Origin: Sutcliffiella rhizosphaerae
GTDB taxonomy: Bacteria > Bacillota > Bacilli > Bacillales > Bacillaceae_I
Reading direction: 5' to 3'
NCBI RefSeq assembly: GCF_917563925.1
Contig: NZ_CAKJTJ010000008.1
Location: 1-64,000, forward strand
Length of the DNA stretch: 64,000 bases
The position numbers were made by a program, and so were the translations under genes. Below the pieces are notes generated by a model. It ran no database searches. It saw only the letters and a program-made list of their open reading frames with translations, and had not been told where the DNA came from. Positions 50,755-59,711 of this stretch are shown piece after piece (position 1 is the first letter of the stretch; each line of letters opens with the position of its first letter).

Positions 50755-51824
50755 TGTACTTCACCCAGCTTTATTCTCTTTTTAAAAACCCATTCTCGTT
50801 GAATAACAAAACTTACTAAAAACAATAGGAAATCAACGATTATTTTAATTCCAACCTCTCCAAACCCTACCATTAAATATATTAGATACACAGCTAAAGC
50901 TGAAGCAAGCATTTGTACCACAGCCAAAGTAAAGTACTTTAAGATGGCTTTCGGGGCGGCTGATTTAAATACCACATTACGATTTACAGTAAAATTAAAT
51001 AGTGCAGATAGTACTCTTGCAAAAATGGTAGCAAAAATTATATATGTTTCCACAAATACTCCATTAAGCAACATAACAAATAAAGCAAATAATAATACAT
51101 CTAACACAAAAGACAGCCCGGAAGATACGGCAAACTTGAAGAATACAGAATATATTTTAATAGAATCAATAATTGGATGAAAATGGGATGACTCATTCTC
51201 ATCAATATAAATAGTTTGTATAGTTACTTCTTCAATATCAATATTGTTTGTCTTACACTCTATTAACATATTCATCTCAAATTCATATCGTTGTCCACCA
51301 ACATGGAGGAGTTTTTCAAGGAAACTAGCTGGTATTCCCCTTAAACCAGTTTGCGTATCTGAAACATTAATCCCGCAAGCAAAACGGGCAACCCCTTTTG
51401 TTAATACATTACCAAATTTACTTCTAAAGGGAATATTTGCTGCCGAAAAGTCCCTTACCCCAAGAACCAAGCTATCTGGTCGTTCGTATAACCTCATTGC
51501 TACTTTTTTCATATCCTCTACGGCATGTTGACCATCAGCATCCGCTGTGACTAAGCCTTCTGAACCTGCAGAATTCTTTAAGAAATAGGCAAATGCAGTT
51601 TTTAATGCTTGCCCCTTTCCTTGGTTTAAATTGTGTTCTAAAACAGTACATTGATTAATTTTTTTTAACTCATCAAAAATATGATGACATTCCTGTCTAC
51701 TTCCATCATTTACAACAATTATTTTTTGAAAACCTTCTTTCACAGTATTTCTAACTAATTCCGTCAACTTATGGTCTGGATTGTAAGCCGGTATTAGTAT
51801 GGTGACACTACTATAGTTGTTCAA
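50751..51824 (-). CDS. Glycosyltransferase family 2 fused to a GtrA domain
   Basis: This 357-aa bifunctional protein has two parts. The N-terminal GT2 domain (about 1-225) has VTILIPAYNPDHKL, IIVVNDGSR and ADADGQHAVEDM with the DXD-like acidic motif, like polyprenyl-phosphate sugar synthases. The C-terminal GtrA domain (about 235-350) has four helices and would flip or position the polyprenyl-linked sugar. The start is TTG 51824 with the strong SD GGAGGAG. The downstream GT-C-like gene overlaps by four bases, so the two probably decorate a wall polymer or glycoprotein together. Confidence 0.9.
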   Translation of the reverse strand: MNNYSSVTILIPAYNPDHKLTELVRNTVKEGFQKIIVVNDGSRQECHHIFDELKKINQCTVLEHNLNQGKGQALKTAFAYFLKNSAGSEGLVTADADGQHAVEDMKKVAMRLYERPDSLVLGVRDFSAANIPFRSKFGNVLTKGVARFACGINVSDTQTGLRGIPASFLEKLLHVGGQRYEFEMNMLIECKTNNIDIEEVTIQTIYIDENESSHFHPIIDSIKIYSVFFKFAVSSGLSFVLDVLLFALFVMLLNGVFVETYIIFATIFARVLSALFNFTVNRNVVFKSAAPKAILKYFTLAVVQMLASALAVYLIYLMVGFGEVGIKIIVDFLLFLVSFVIQREWVFKKRIKLGEVQ

Positions 51825-52211
51825 AATAACTCCTCCAATTTTTTACTGGTATAGACACCAAAACTATCAATTAAATAACAATAATGTAAAATATATACCT
51901 ATCCATCTTAAACCTTTATCAAAAATAAAAAAAGGAAAAAGTGGTCCTTATACATATGTTTTCCATTATTATTTTACATCTGCTTAAGAGTAGGATTTTT
52001 ACAGGATTCATCACCTTTATTTAATATGGTTATCCCTTTTTAGTTCAAAATTGATTGTGATATATTACTCTTGTTTGATTTTCCAACTCTATTAGTTCCT
52101 TTAATGAAAAAAGAAACATAATCTCTGTCCACTTGTTTCCTTAATAAATCCAGAAAGTTGTCGAAATAAAGAGTAGAGTATTTTTTAGTATAGGAGAGAT
52201 AGGTGAGTTTT
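51825..52211. other. Divergent intergenic region between glycosyltransferase and motA
   Basis: This AT-rich region has no gene that I can support. For motA a possible sigma-D promoter is TTAA with a 15-bp spacer and GTCGAAAT (ending near 52167), matching six of eight -10 positions of GCCGATAT. I rate this only tentative. The minus-strand promoter of the GT2/GtrA gene was not placed. Confidence 0.35.
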
Positions 52212-53006
52212 ATGGATAGAACAACGTTGATTGGTTTAGTTGTCGGATTGATTGCTGTTGGAGTTGGGATGTTCATGAAGGGAGTTAGTCCGGTTGCACT
52301 TATTAATCCGGCTGCTCTTTTGATAATCTTGTTAGGTACTGTTGGTGCTGTAGTGATTGCATTTCCTTCAGCAGAAATTAAAAGAGTTCCTAAGCTTTTT
52401 GGTATTTTGTTTAAAGAAAAAAAACTAATGAACAAGCTGGAATTAATCAGGACTTTTTCAGAATTGGCTCAAGTGGCTCGAAAAGAAGGATTGTTGGCTT
52501 TAGAGCCCTCTACTAATGAAATAGAGGATGACTTTTTAAAGAACGGAATTTCTTTAGTAATTGATGGTCAAAGTGCCGACTTTATTAAAGATGTATTATC
52601 TGAGGAAATTGAAGCAATGGAGGAACGTCATAAATCTGGAGCACTTATTTTTACACAAGCTGGAACGTATGCACCGACACTAGGGGTTTTAGGAGCAGTA
52701 ATCGGTCTAGTAGCTGCTTTGCAGTATATGAATAATATTGATGGGCTGGGACAAGCCATTAGTGCTGCTTTCATTGCAACACTTCTTGGAATTTTCACTG
52801 GTTATGTATTGTGGCATCCCTTTGCAAATAAGTTAAAAAGAAAGTCGAAACTTGAGGCTGACCTTAAGTACATGATGATTGAAGGTCTATTATCTATTCA
52901 GCAAGGCGAATCACCACGAGTTATTGAAAGGAAGCTTGGCTCTTACTTACCTGCGAACGAGAGAAAGAAAATCCTTGAAGAAAGTGATGAGTTAGCGAAT
53001 GAGTAG
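52212..53006 (+). CDS. motA: Flagellar stator protein MotA
   Basis: This is the stator subunit that drives flagellar rotation by ion flow, 264 aa with four transmembrane helices. It closely follows B. subtilis MotA: MDRTTLIG start, LINPAALLIILLGTVGAVVIAFP, ARKEGLLALE, TYAPTLGVLGAVIGLVAAL and TLLGIFTGYVLWHPFANKLKRKS. The cytoplasmic loop carries the torque-generating charges. ATG 52212 fits the B. subtilis start and has SD AGGTGA; GTG 52203, nine bases upstream, has AGGAG and is also possible. It overlaps motB by eight bases. Confidence 0.93.
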   Translation: MDRTTLIGLVVGLIAVGVGMFMKGVSPVALINPAALLIILLGTVGAVVIAFPSAEIKRVPKLFGILFKEKKLMNKLELIRTFSELAQVARKEGLLALEPSTNEIEDDFLKNGISLVIDGQSADFIKDVLSEEIEAMEERHKSGALIFTQAGTYAPTLGVLGAVIGLVAALQYMNNIDGLGQAISAAFIATLLGIFTGYVLWHPFANKLKRKSKLEADLKYMMIEGLLSIQQGESPRVIERKLGSYLPANERKKILEESDELANE

Positions 53007-53778
53007 ACGTCGAAAAAAGCACGATCATGACGAGCATATTGATGAGAGCTGGCTAATTCCTTACGCCGATTTGCTAACACTTCTTTTAGCATTGTTTATC
53101 GTATTATATTCGATGAGTTCTATCGATGCCAAAAGGTTCCAAGCCCTTTCAGAAGTATTTAATGAAGTTTTCACAAAAGGGACTGGCATTCTCGAATATC
53201 CAAATCCTATTAATCAGGATGACGCAGTGACCTTCGAGGAAAAAGAAGACCAAGAAGAAACAGAGGAAGAATACGATTTAGAATCTGATATGCTAGAACT
53301 AAAAGGCATTCAAGAAAAAATAGACGCTTATATCGCAGAAAAAGAATTAGACGAAATGTTAGAAACAACATTGACCGATGAAGGACTATTACTTTTGATT
53401 CGTGATAACGTCTTATTCCGTTCAGGTAGTGATCGAGTTAGAAACGAAGATTTGGTGATCGCAAGAGAGATTTCGAACTTACTAGAAATTAACCCACCAA
53501 GAAACATCATCATTAGCGGTCACACAGATAATGTACCAATAAACAATTCACAATTCGCCTCCAACTGGGAACTAAGCGTTATGAGGGCAGTAAACTTCAT
53601 GAAAATCGTGATAGAAAACGATAACTTAGACCCCCGCTGGTTCAGCGCCAAAGGCTTCGGTGAATACTACCCGGTCGCCACCAATTCTACCGAGCAAGGG
53701 AGAGCCCAAAACCGTCGGGTTGAGATTCTGATCCTTCCGAGGAATAAAGGGGACGGCACTGTTGTTTCCATTGATTAA
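52999..53778 (+). CDS. motB: Flagellar stator protein MotB
   Basis: This is the peptidoglycan-binding stator partner of MotA, 259 aa. After a basic start, one transmembrane helix holds the ion-carrying Asp24 in PYADLLTLLLALFIVLY. A long acidic linker (about 70-105) precedes the OmpA-like domain with IIISGHTDNVPI and the ending GRAQNRRVEILI, the peptidoglycan-binding signature. Sequence is nearest to B. subtilis MotB rather than MotS, so proton coupling is likely. The start ATG overlaps the motA stop (ATGAGTAG). A terminator follows. Confidence 0.94.
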   Translation: MSRRRKKHDHDEHIDESWLIPYADLLTLLLALFIVLYSMSSIDAKRFQALSEVFNEVFTKGTGILEYPNPINQDDAVTFEEKEDQEETEEEYDLESDMLELKGIQEKIDAYIAEKELDEMLETTLTDEGLLLLIRDNVLFRSGSDRVRNEDLVIAREISNLLEINPPRNIIISGHTDNVPINNSQFASNWELSVMRAVNFMKIVIENDNLDPRWFSAKGFGEYYPVATNSTEQGRAQNRRVEILILPRNKGDGTVVSID

Positions 53779-53793
53779 CCCAATAGTATAAAG

Positions 53794-53826
53794 AAAAGGT
53801 GAACTCCCACAAGAGTCCACCTTTTT
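53794..53826 (+). terminator. Terminator of motAB
   Basis: AAAAGGTGAACTC and GAGTCCACCTTTT pair with one mismatch around a short loop, with T residues after. Confidence 0.9.
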
Positions 53827-53975
53827 TAGTTGACTTTCATAGTGAGGGATTGTTTATCTTCTAGTGTAGTTCACATTTTTTAGGGGTAGCCTAAAAACAC
53901 TATCTCCCCAGCTGCCTACCGCTTGTTGAGACTCGCATGTTAGCAAGGATGGTTTTTGTCCATTGAAGGTACAAG

Positions 53976-54494
53976 TTACCGGTCTAAACTTACCACCGTC
54001 GATTTCTTTTTCCTTGAATCTGTGATGCTAATATATATGGTCAAAAGGATGCAGATGAAAAGAATGAAATGAAAAATAGTGTGGAGTGTATTAGGAACGA
54101 TGCCATTCATTGGTGGTAGGAAGGAGTGGGTATTTCCAAACATTTGATCATATCTTTCGACCCTTTCTGCTGCACCATAACCAAAGAAGTACGGGATCCA
54201 CCAAGCAAAAAGTGCTCCTACAAAGATAAACATTTGATGGATAATTAACCAGAGCTTGATTAGAAATGGGTATCTTCTCCCTAAAAAATAGAGAACTACC
54301 CCGGTTAAAATTAGAAATTGCACAAAACCAACTAGAGTTACGGTGATTAATTCCCCAGTTGTACGATCCTCAGCAATGGCGTAAACATCATTCAGTGAAC
54401 CTAATGGGACCCAATCCTGCACTATCATAAAAATCAAAATGAAACTAAATCCCGCCAATAACAACTTCTCTGTGAGACGTACCTCTCTTTTCAC
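53976..54494 (-). CDS. Four-helix membrane protein, unknown function
   Basis: This 172-aa membrane protein has four predicted helices (about 10-27, 50-70, 77-100, 138-160). A hydrophilic loop between helices 3 and 4 reads YFFGYGAAERVERYDQMFGNTHSFLPPMNG, with Tyr and His residues that look functionally conserved. I recognise no named family. Start is GTG 54494 after SD GGGGGTGG. It is a single gene between motAB and the glycerate cassette. Confidence 0.65.
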   Translation of the reverse strand: MKREVRLTEKLLLAGFSFILIFMIVQDWVPLGSLNDVYAIAEDRTTGELITVTLVGFVQFLILTGVVLYFLGRRYPFLIKLWLIIHQMFIFVGALFAWWIPYFFGYGAAERVERYDQMFGNTHSFLPPMNGIVPNTLHTIFHFILFICILLTIYISITDSRKKKSTVVSLDR

Positions 54495-54563
54495 ATTCCA
54501 CCCCCATATTTTTCCTTATTATACCATGTTCTTTTTAAAGAATTATACTTTTATTATAAAAAA

Positions 54564-54605
54564 TGCTTGAAAGAAAACCGTAAAAATAGGTTTTCTTCCA
54601 AGCAA
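54564..54605 (-). terminator. Terminator of the glycerate cassette
   Basis: GCTTGGAAGAAAACC and GGTTTTCTTTCAAGC pair around a nine-base loop on the minus strand, after the permease gene. Confidence 0.88.
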
Positions 54606-54627
54606 TTTATTTTTGGACGCGTAATTT

Positions 54628-55983
54628 TCACACCAGCAATACCCAAAGGAGTAGGGTAAAAGTGATAGCAGTTACACCTTGGACAAGTGTTGCCATCGTT
54701 TGAGCTTTGTAGGCATCCGTGACTTCCATCCCACTGAATTCTTTAACGACCCAGAAATAGCTGTCATTGACATGACTTACTACCATCCCACCTGCACCGA
54801 TGGACATTACTACTAAAGCTAGTGGAATTGCACCTTCAATTCCTAATTGCGGTAGTAATGGTGCAAAAAGGGCTGAGGTAATAACCATAGATGTCGTGGT
54901 AGATCCTTGAGCTGTTTTCAAGGCAGCTGCAATTAGGAAAGGAACTAGTAAAAATAATGCACCTGTTAGCACTCCACCATCTACAAAGCTTTGAATTTGA
55001 TCTGTTACTGGTGTTGCTCTAATGACAAAGCCAAATGCTCCACCCGCACCGGTAATAAGAAGAATATTTGTCGAGCTTTTCATCCCTTCTCCTACCCAGC
55101 CAGTAAGGGTTTCTTCATTCCATTTTGGCATAAGGAAGAAGGATGCTAATACCCCAATTAGAAGAGCTACTACAGGAGAACCTAAGAATGCTAAAGTACT
55201 TGCTAATGGTCCTTCAATATTTACGAAACTAGCAATTGTACCTGCAGCAATTAACCCTATCGGAAGTAAAATTGGGGTAAAGGATTTCGCTGTGCTCGGA
55301 AGCTCCCCAAATGACTTCACTACGTCTTCATAGTTTAGCTCAAGATCATCTTCACCTTTAATACGAATCTTAGAACCTACTTTTACTGCCCAAATATATC
55401 CAACGATTATAGTTGGAATACAAACTAATAAACCGATTAAAATGATTGTGCCTAAGTAATTACTTGCTCCAATGTTACCTGCAGCCGCAATCGGTCCTGG
55501 TGTTGGCGGAACCAACGTATGTGTAGCATAAAGCCCTGTTGCCAAAGCTACTGACATTGATGCAAGTGCTACCTTTGCTCTTTTTGCTAACGTCTTTTTC
55601 AAGCTTGATAGTATAATATATCCAGAGTCACAAAATACCGGAATACTTACAATTGCACCTATCATCGACATGGCCAACTGTGGGCGTTTTTGGCCGACAA
55701 TTCGAAGCACTACTTCTGCCATTCTTAAAGCAGCCCCAGATTTCTCTAGAACTGTTCCAATGATAGTACCTGCCACGATGACAATCCCGATACTACTCAT
55801 TAATCCTCCAAACCCGCCGTTAACAGCATCTACCACTTCATTTATAGGTAGACCTGCAAAAATACCAACGAGAAAAGCAGCAAATAATAAAGACAAAAAC
55901 GGATTTAGTTTTAATTTTGCTGTACAAAATACGATAAATACAACGCCAAGAAATAATATTAAAAATAATAATGGCCCTTCCAT
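54628..55983 (-). CDS. GntP family gluconate/glycerate permease
   Basis: This 451-aa integral membrane transporter has around twelve helices and the GntP family signatures: GAALRMAEVVLRIVGQKRPQLAMSMIGAIVSIPVFCDSGYIIL near residue 90 and ATGLYATHTLVPPTPGPIAAAGNIGA near 150, plus the closing VSHVNDSYFWVVKEFSGM. The family transports gluconate and other sugar acids. As it follows glycerate kinase and a CdaR-type regulator, glycerate or a related hydroxy acid is the likely substrate. It begins three bases after the kinase stop codon. Confidence 0.92.
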   Translation of the reverse strand: MEGPLLFLILFLGVVFIVFCTAKLKLNPFLSLLFAAFLVGIFAGLPINEVVDAVNGGFGGLMSSIGIVIVAGTIIGTVLEKSGAALRMAEVVLRIVGQKRPQLAMSMIGAIVSIPVFCDSGYIILSSLKKTLAKRAKVALASMSVALATGLYATHTLVPPTPGPIAAAGNIGASNYLGTIILIGLLVCIPTIIVGYIWAVKVGSKIRIKGEDDLELNYEDVVKSFGELPSTAKSFTPILLPIGLIAAGTIASFVNIEGPLASTLAFLGSPVVALLIGVLASFFLMPKWNEETLTGWVGEGMKSSTNILLITGAGGAFGFVIRATPVTDQIQSFVDGGVLTGALFLLVPFLIAAALKTAQGSTTTSMVITSALFAPLLPQLGIEGAIPLALVVMSIGAGGMVVSHVNDSYFWVVKEFSGMEVTDAYKAQTMATLVQGVTAITFTLLLWVLLV

Positions 55984-55986
55984 TGG

Positions 55987-57123
55987 TTAATCCCCCTTTG
56001 AATGCAAATGAATAATTTTTGCAAGATTGTATGCTTTTTTATACAAAAGATTTTCTGCATGTAAGATGCAGTCTTCAATCGACATGGGACCAGTTGCAAT
56101 TGAATCACAGCTTGTGAAATATTCGTATAGCTTCTCGTACCCATCTCCTAAGCTACCTGAAATAAGCATTGCTGGAATATTATTTTCCGATGCAAGTTGC
56201 CCAATATATCCAGGTATTTTTCCGTAAAGCGTTTGAAAATCACTTTGGCCTTCCCCTGTGATGATTAAATCTGCATGAGGAATATCTTGATGTAGGTTGG
56301 CTGCTTCTGCGATTAATTTAGATCCGGACAGAATGGTTCCACCTATGGATAAAAATGCAAAACCTAATCCGCCAGCAGCACCAGCTCCTTTCATGTTTTG
56401 AAAAGTTTTACCCAAGTGCTGTTCGATTAGTGCCCCATACTTACTTAATGAAGCATCCAGCATCTCCACCATTTTCTCATCTGCACCCTTTTGCGGACCA
56501 AAAACAGCAGATGCTCCAATCTCTCCACACAGGGGATTTTCCACATCACTTGCAATATCAAATTGACACTCCTTCACTTGTGGATGTATCGTGGAGAAAT
56601 CCACACTTGCCACTTCTCCAACTGCTGAGCCAAAAGGAGGTACTTTTTTTCCTGCTTCATCTTGAAAGGTTGCACCAAGAGCTTGCAGCATACCTAGGCC
56701 CCCATCATTTGTTGCACTTCCTCCTAAACCGATTAAAAACTTTCGATAACCTTGATTAATCGCATCTAAGATTACTTCCCCAATTCCATAGGTAGTTGTA
56801 TTCAATGGATTGCGTTTGCTCTCTTCCACCATGGGCAATCCAGAGATTTTAGCCATTTCAATTAGAACTGTTTCCTCATCCCCTAATATTCCGTATTCTA
56901 CAGGTACAGGTTCACCTAAGGGTCCCTTCACCTCTTTTTGTAAACGCTTACCTTTTGTTGAAAATAAAAGCGTATCTAAGGTTCCTTCCCCACCATCAGC
57001 CATGGGAACCACTTCGATAGCTGCCTGTGGGAATACTTTTTGAAAAGCATTTTTAATAATGGTTCCAGCTTCCATGGAGGTTAAACTTCCTTTAAAAGAA
57101 TCGGGAGCGATGATAATTTTCAT
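55987..57123 (-). CDS. glxK: Glycerate kinase (GlxK/GarK family)
   Basis: This 378-aa glycerate kinase converts glycerate to phosphoglycerate. It has MKIIIAPDSFKGSLTSMEAG, MADGGEGTLD, the phosphate-binding IGLGGSATNDGGLGMLQALG and LIITGEGQSDFQTLYGK motifs of the GarK/GlxK family. I place the start at ATG 57123, the family start. The open frame reaches five codons further, but its first codon overlaps the ribosome site AAAAGGTG. The next gene downstream encodes the permease, so the two form an operon. The regulator gene lies 136 bp upstream on the same strand. Confidence 0.93.
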   Translation of the reverse strand: MKIIIAPDSFKGSLTSMEAGTIIKNAFQKVFPQAAIEVVPMADGGEGTLDTLLFSTKGKRLQKEVKGPLGEPVPVEYGILGDEETVLIEMAKISGLPMVEESKRNPLNTTTYGIGEVILDAINQGYRKFLIGLGGSATNDGGLGMLQALGATFQDEAGKKVPPFGSAVGEVASVDFSTIHPQVKECQFDIASDVENPLCGEIGASAVFGPQKGADEKMVEMLDASLSKYGALIEQHLGKTFQNMKGAGAAGGLGFAFLSIGGTILSGSKLIAEAANLHQDIPHADLIITGEGQSDFQTLYGKIPGYIGQLASENNIPAMLISGSLGDGYEKLYEYFTSCDSIATGPMSIEDCILHAENLLYKKAYNLAKIIHLHSKGD

Positions 57124-57249
57124 TTGTTTGTACAACACCTTTTCTCTTATTTATACTATATAAATATTTAATAATATTCTGAAAATAAAAACATTAGATA
57201 TCCAGCTAAACTTGCAGGAAATTCGACACTTACTTTTGTGCAAATGCAC

Positions 57250-57280
57250 AAAAAAAGCCTAGAACGTTTCTCTAAGCTTA
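57250..57280 (-). terminator. Terminator between regulator and kinase genes
   Basis: AAGCTTAGA and TCTAGGCTT pair around an AAACG-containing loop, with seven T residues after on the minus strand. The stem overlaps the end of the regulator gene, so regulator and kinase are probably separate transcripts. Confidence 0.8.
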
Positions 57281-58398
57281 TCAAAAATAAGTAAAATATG
57301 TAATAGCGCTAACCCGTTCATTGTTTTAGGATGAAGGCCAGTCAATTGCTCAATATTTTCTAGTCGATAATGGAGAGTATTACGGTGGATATGCAGTTTT
57401 TTCGAGGTATCATTTATGTTGTGATTGTTTTCTATCAATGCCTCTAATGTCTCCCTTAAATGTAGTGGTAAATTTCCCACTTGATATTGAGCCAAAAATT
57501 CTTCTCTAACAGATGGTTTTATTTCATCTAAAAGGCGAATTAACCCCCACGATTGAATTTGGGAGATCGTTTTATCAGTTGAGAATTTATTCATTAAATG
57601 CACACACTGTCTTGCTTCCTTATAAGATTCACGTATGCCAATAAGACCAATCTTGCTATTGCCAACTCCTATCTTTAAGGTGGAAAACAACTTAGCATTT
57701 AAACCCTTTAATAAACGATAAAAATCGTTTGCCACAGATAATTCATCCGATGGTATCCCGACCACTAGTAGCTCCTCATTTGTGAAGCTAGCAAATGAAA
57801 TGTCCATTTTGGTTAAGGGAAGAGCGGAAAGAATTGCTTCCTTTTTTTCATTAATTGCCCATAAATCATCGTTTATAGAAGACAGTGTAAATACCTCAAG
57901 CACAAGAACCGTATATGCTATTTTTAAGTCAATTTGCAGAAAATGCTTCGCTTCTTTCGTCAATTTTTCCTCATTAAGATCGTTTGTACTAATCAGCTCC
58001 ATAATCCATGAGTGCATTAGCTGCTGTTCAAAAAATGCATGCTTTTTCAAATAATCCTGCTGAATGATTAGCTCCACTGTAATCTTTGTCATTTGTGCGA
58101 GCTGCAATAGCTCTTTAGGATTCCCTGTTATGCCGACAACTCCAATTATTTCATCAAGAAATTCTATCGGTAAATTGACTCCAGGTCTTGTACCAGGCAG
58201 CAAAGGTAGTTGTTCTTCAATAATTCGTTCTTTCTTCGACTGCAATACCTCTATAGCCCCGGTATGAATAGTATTCACCCGCTCTTCATCTGAGCTTGCT
58301 ATTACCATGCCCTTTTCATCCATAATGTTTATATGGTGACCTATCGTTGCTTTTAGTCGTTTAACGATCATTGACGCTACATCACTTGTAAGCTTCAT
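57259..58398 (-). CDS. cdaR: CdaR-type sugar-diacid regulator
   Basis: This 379-aa transcription factor has the CdaR plan: the N-terminal sugar-diacid recognition domain (about 4-135; MIVKRLKATIGHHINIMDEKGMVIAS, PGVNLPIEFLDEIIGVVGITG), a middle GGDEF-like segment, and a C-terminal PucR-type helix-turn-helix (ALIENNHNINDTSKKLHIHRNTLHYRLENIEQLTGL). Relatives activate sugar-diacid and glycerate uptake genes. The neighbouring glycerate kinase and GntP permease are the obvious targets. SD AAAGGAG precedes the ATG. Confidence 0.92.
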   Translation of the reverse strand: MKLTSDVASMIVKRLKATIGHHINIMDEKGMVIASSDEERVNTIHTGAIEVLQSKKERIIEEQLPLLPGTRPGVNLPIEFLDEIIGVVGITGNPKELLQLAQMTKITVELIIQQDYLKKHAFFEQQLMHSWIMELISTNDLNEEKLTKEAKHFLQIDLKIAYTVLVLEVFTLSSINDDLWAINEKKEAILSALPLTKMDISFASFTNEELLVVGIPSDELSVANDFYRLLKGLNAKLFSTLKIGVGNSKIGLIGIRESYKEARQCVHLMNKFSTDKTISQIQSWGLIRLLDEIKPSVREEFLAQYQVGNLPLHLRETLEALIENNHNINDTSKKLHIHRNTLHYRLENIEQLTGLHPKTMNGLALLHILLIFDKLRETF

Positions 58399-58781
58399 CA
58401 GTAATATACTCCTTTGGAGGAAGCTAGAACGAGTCTTCTGCTTCCTTCTTATTTGTCAGATCACTCACTATTAAAATTAGCTATTCTTTTTCCATTTTCC
58501 TTAGAGATAGACGAAAAATCAAGCTAACTATCAAATTATAAACATTACTAAAGCCCATTCAGTAAGGATTAAGCTTTCTGAATGGGCTTTAGTAATGTTT
58601 GATTATTATCGAGATTGTATTCATATTTATTGCATATACATTGTGATGGCCCATTTATATCGATTTTCCTGTTTTTCGGGTCGTCATCGCTTTTATGAAA
58701 ACCATTTCCACAGGAATCTCTACATTATTACGCCCTTATCACTTTTGTTCATGAAAATCCTTTTAACAGCTCCAGTCTATC
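58399..58781. other. Intergenic region with a long perfect palindrome
   Basis: The main content is the inverted repeat at 58540-58600, listed separately. The right part (58601-58781) has an open frame of 67 codons without a ribosome site and with an unlikely composition, which I do not accept. The CdaR promoter should lie just above 58398. Confidence 0.4.
58540..58600. repeat. Perfect 23-bp inverted repeat
   Basis: The arms 58540-58562 and 58578-58600 are exactly complementary around a 15-base loop. The cores are AAAGCCCATTCAG and CTGAATGGGCTTT, extended by AAACATTACT/AGTAATGTTT. Part of it may terminate the ROK operon, but the stem is unusually long and no clear T run follows. Confidence 0.8.
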
Positions 58782-59711
58782 TCAAATACTTTCCTTAAGC
58801 ATTGCTGCACCAATTAAACCGCTGTTGGCGCTTAGTTGAGATTGTTTTATTTCCACATGGCTAACGAGGGATTGTAAGCCAATTTTGTTTATTTCTTTCT
58901 GGAGGAGAGGGATAATCCAATGCCCGTCCGTCATAACTCCACCTCCGAGTAGTATGAGTTGTGGATTAAAGGTGTGAATGAAATTGACAATTCCGTAAGA
59001 CAGCCCTTTGGTCATGAGTTGAATAACCTCCGCTGCGTTTGGATTGCCTTCCATATATAATCGGAAGACGTCCTGAGCGCTTATTCTATCATTATGCTTT
59101 CCTTGTGATACATAAAGGCGCTGCATTCTCTTGGCGATCCATGTCCCGGAAGCGTATGTTTCTAGGCATCCTCTCATCCCACAATTGCATAGTTCTCCGT
59201 AGATATTAAGGGAGGTATGGCCGAGTTCTGCTGCTCCTCCCCATTCCCCTCTTAATAGCGTCCCATTTACAAGGACGCCACCACCCACACCAGTTCCCAG
59301 TGCTAGACAGATGACATTTCCATATCCCTTTGCAGCTCCGAAAAGATGTTCAGAAATGGTGAGAACATTGACATCATTATCAAGAAAAACAGGCAGATCG
59401 GTGTACTCCATTATTGTTTGGCGCAAAGGGATATTATTCCAATCTTGTATATTAGTTGTTCCTGATAGAACAATGCCATGATTATAATCAACCTGACCAG
59501 CGGTTCCAATACCAATGCTCTTTAGAATAATTCCATTATCATTTGCCCATGCCATCAGTTCTTCCAATATATTTCTCAATACTTGTAGAATTTCTTTTCT
59601 TCCTATCCTAGGAGTCTCTACTATTTTTTTGAATACTACTTCTCCATCCGTTTTTACTACCCCTGCAGCTATTTTCGTACCACCAATGTCGACACCAATA
59701 CTATACTCCAT
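58782..59711 (-). CDS. ROK-family sugar kinase (glucokinase/N-acetylglucosamine kinase-like)
   Basis: This 309-aa ROK protein without a DNA-binding domain is expected to be a kinase. It has the ATP phosphate motif GVDIGGTKIAAGVV, the catalytic Asp in VFLDNDVNVL, and the zinc motif GHTSLNIYGELCNCGMRGCL. It is the last gene of the operon, and its ATG 59711 overlaps the stop codon of the GH3 gene by one base. Next to a beta-N-acetylhexosaminidase, phosphorylation of N-acetylglucosamine or an anhydro-sugar is the best guess, but glucose cannot be excluded. Confidence 0.88.
   Translation of the reverse strand: MEYSIGVDIGGTKIAAGVVKTDGEVVFKKIVETPRIGRKEILQVLRNILEELMAWANDNGIILKSIGIGTAGQVDYNHGIVLSGTTNIQDWNNIPLRQTIMEYTDLPVFLDNDVNVLTISEHLFGAAKGYGNVICLALGTGVGGGVLVNGTLLRGEWGGAAELGHTSLNIYGELCNCGMRGCLETYASGTWIAKRMQRLYVSQGKHNDRISAQDVFRLYMEGNPNAAEVIQLMTKGLSYGIVNFIHTFNPQLILLGGGVMTDGHWIIPLLQKEINKIGLQSLVSHVEIKQSQLSANSGLIGAAMLKESI

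Noticed and set aside
52040-52435. Minus-strand frame of 131 codons opposite motA
   Set aside because: It overlaps the strongly conserved motA coding sequence and lacks a ribosome site and recognisable similarity.
55022-55990. Plus-strand frames opposite the GntP permease
   Set aside because: Their composition mirrors the hydrophobic permease helices, and no start signals are seen.
58595-58798. 67-codon plus-strand frame rich in Tyr, His and Phe
   Set aside because: There is no ribosome site, the composition is unusual, and it runs into the end of the ROK kinase gene.
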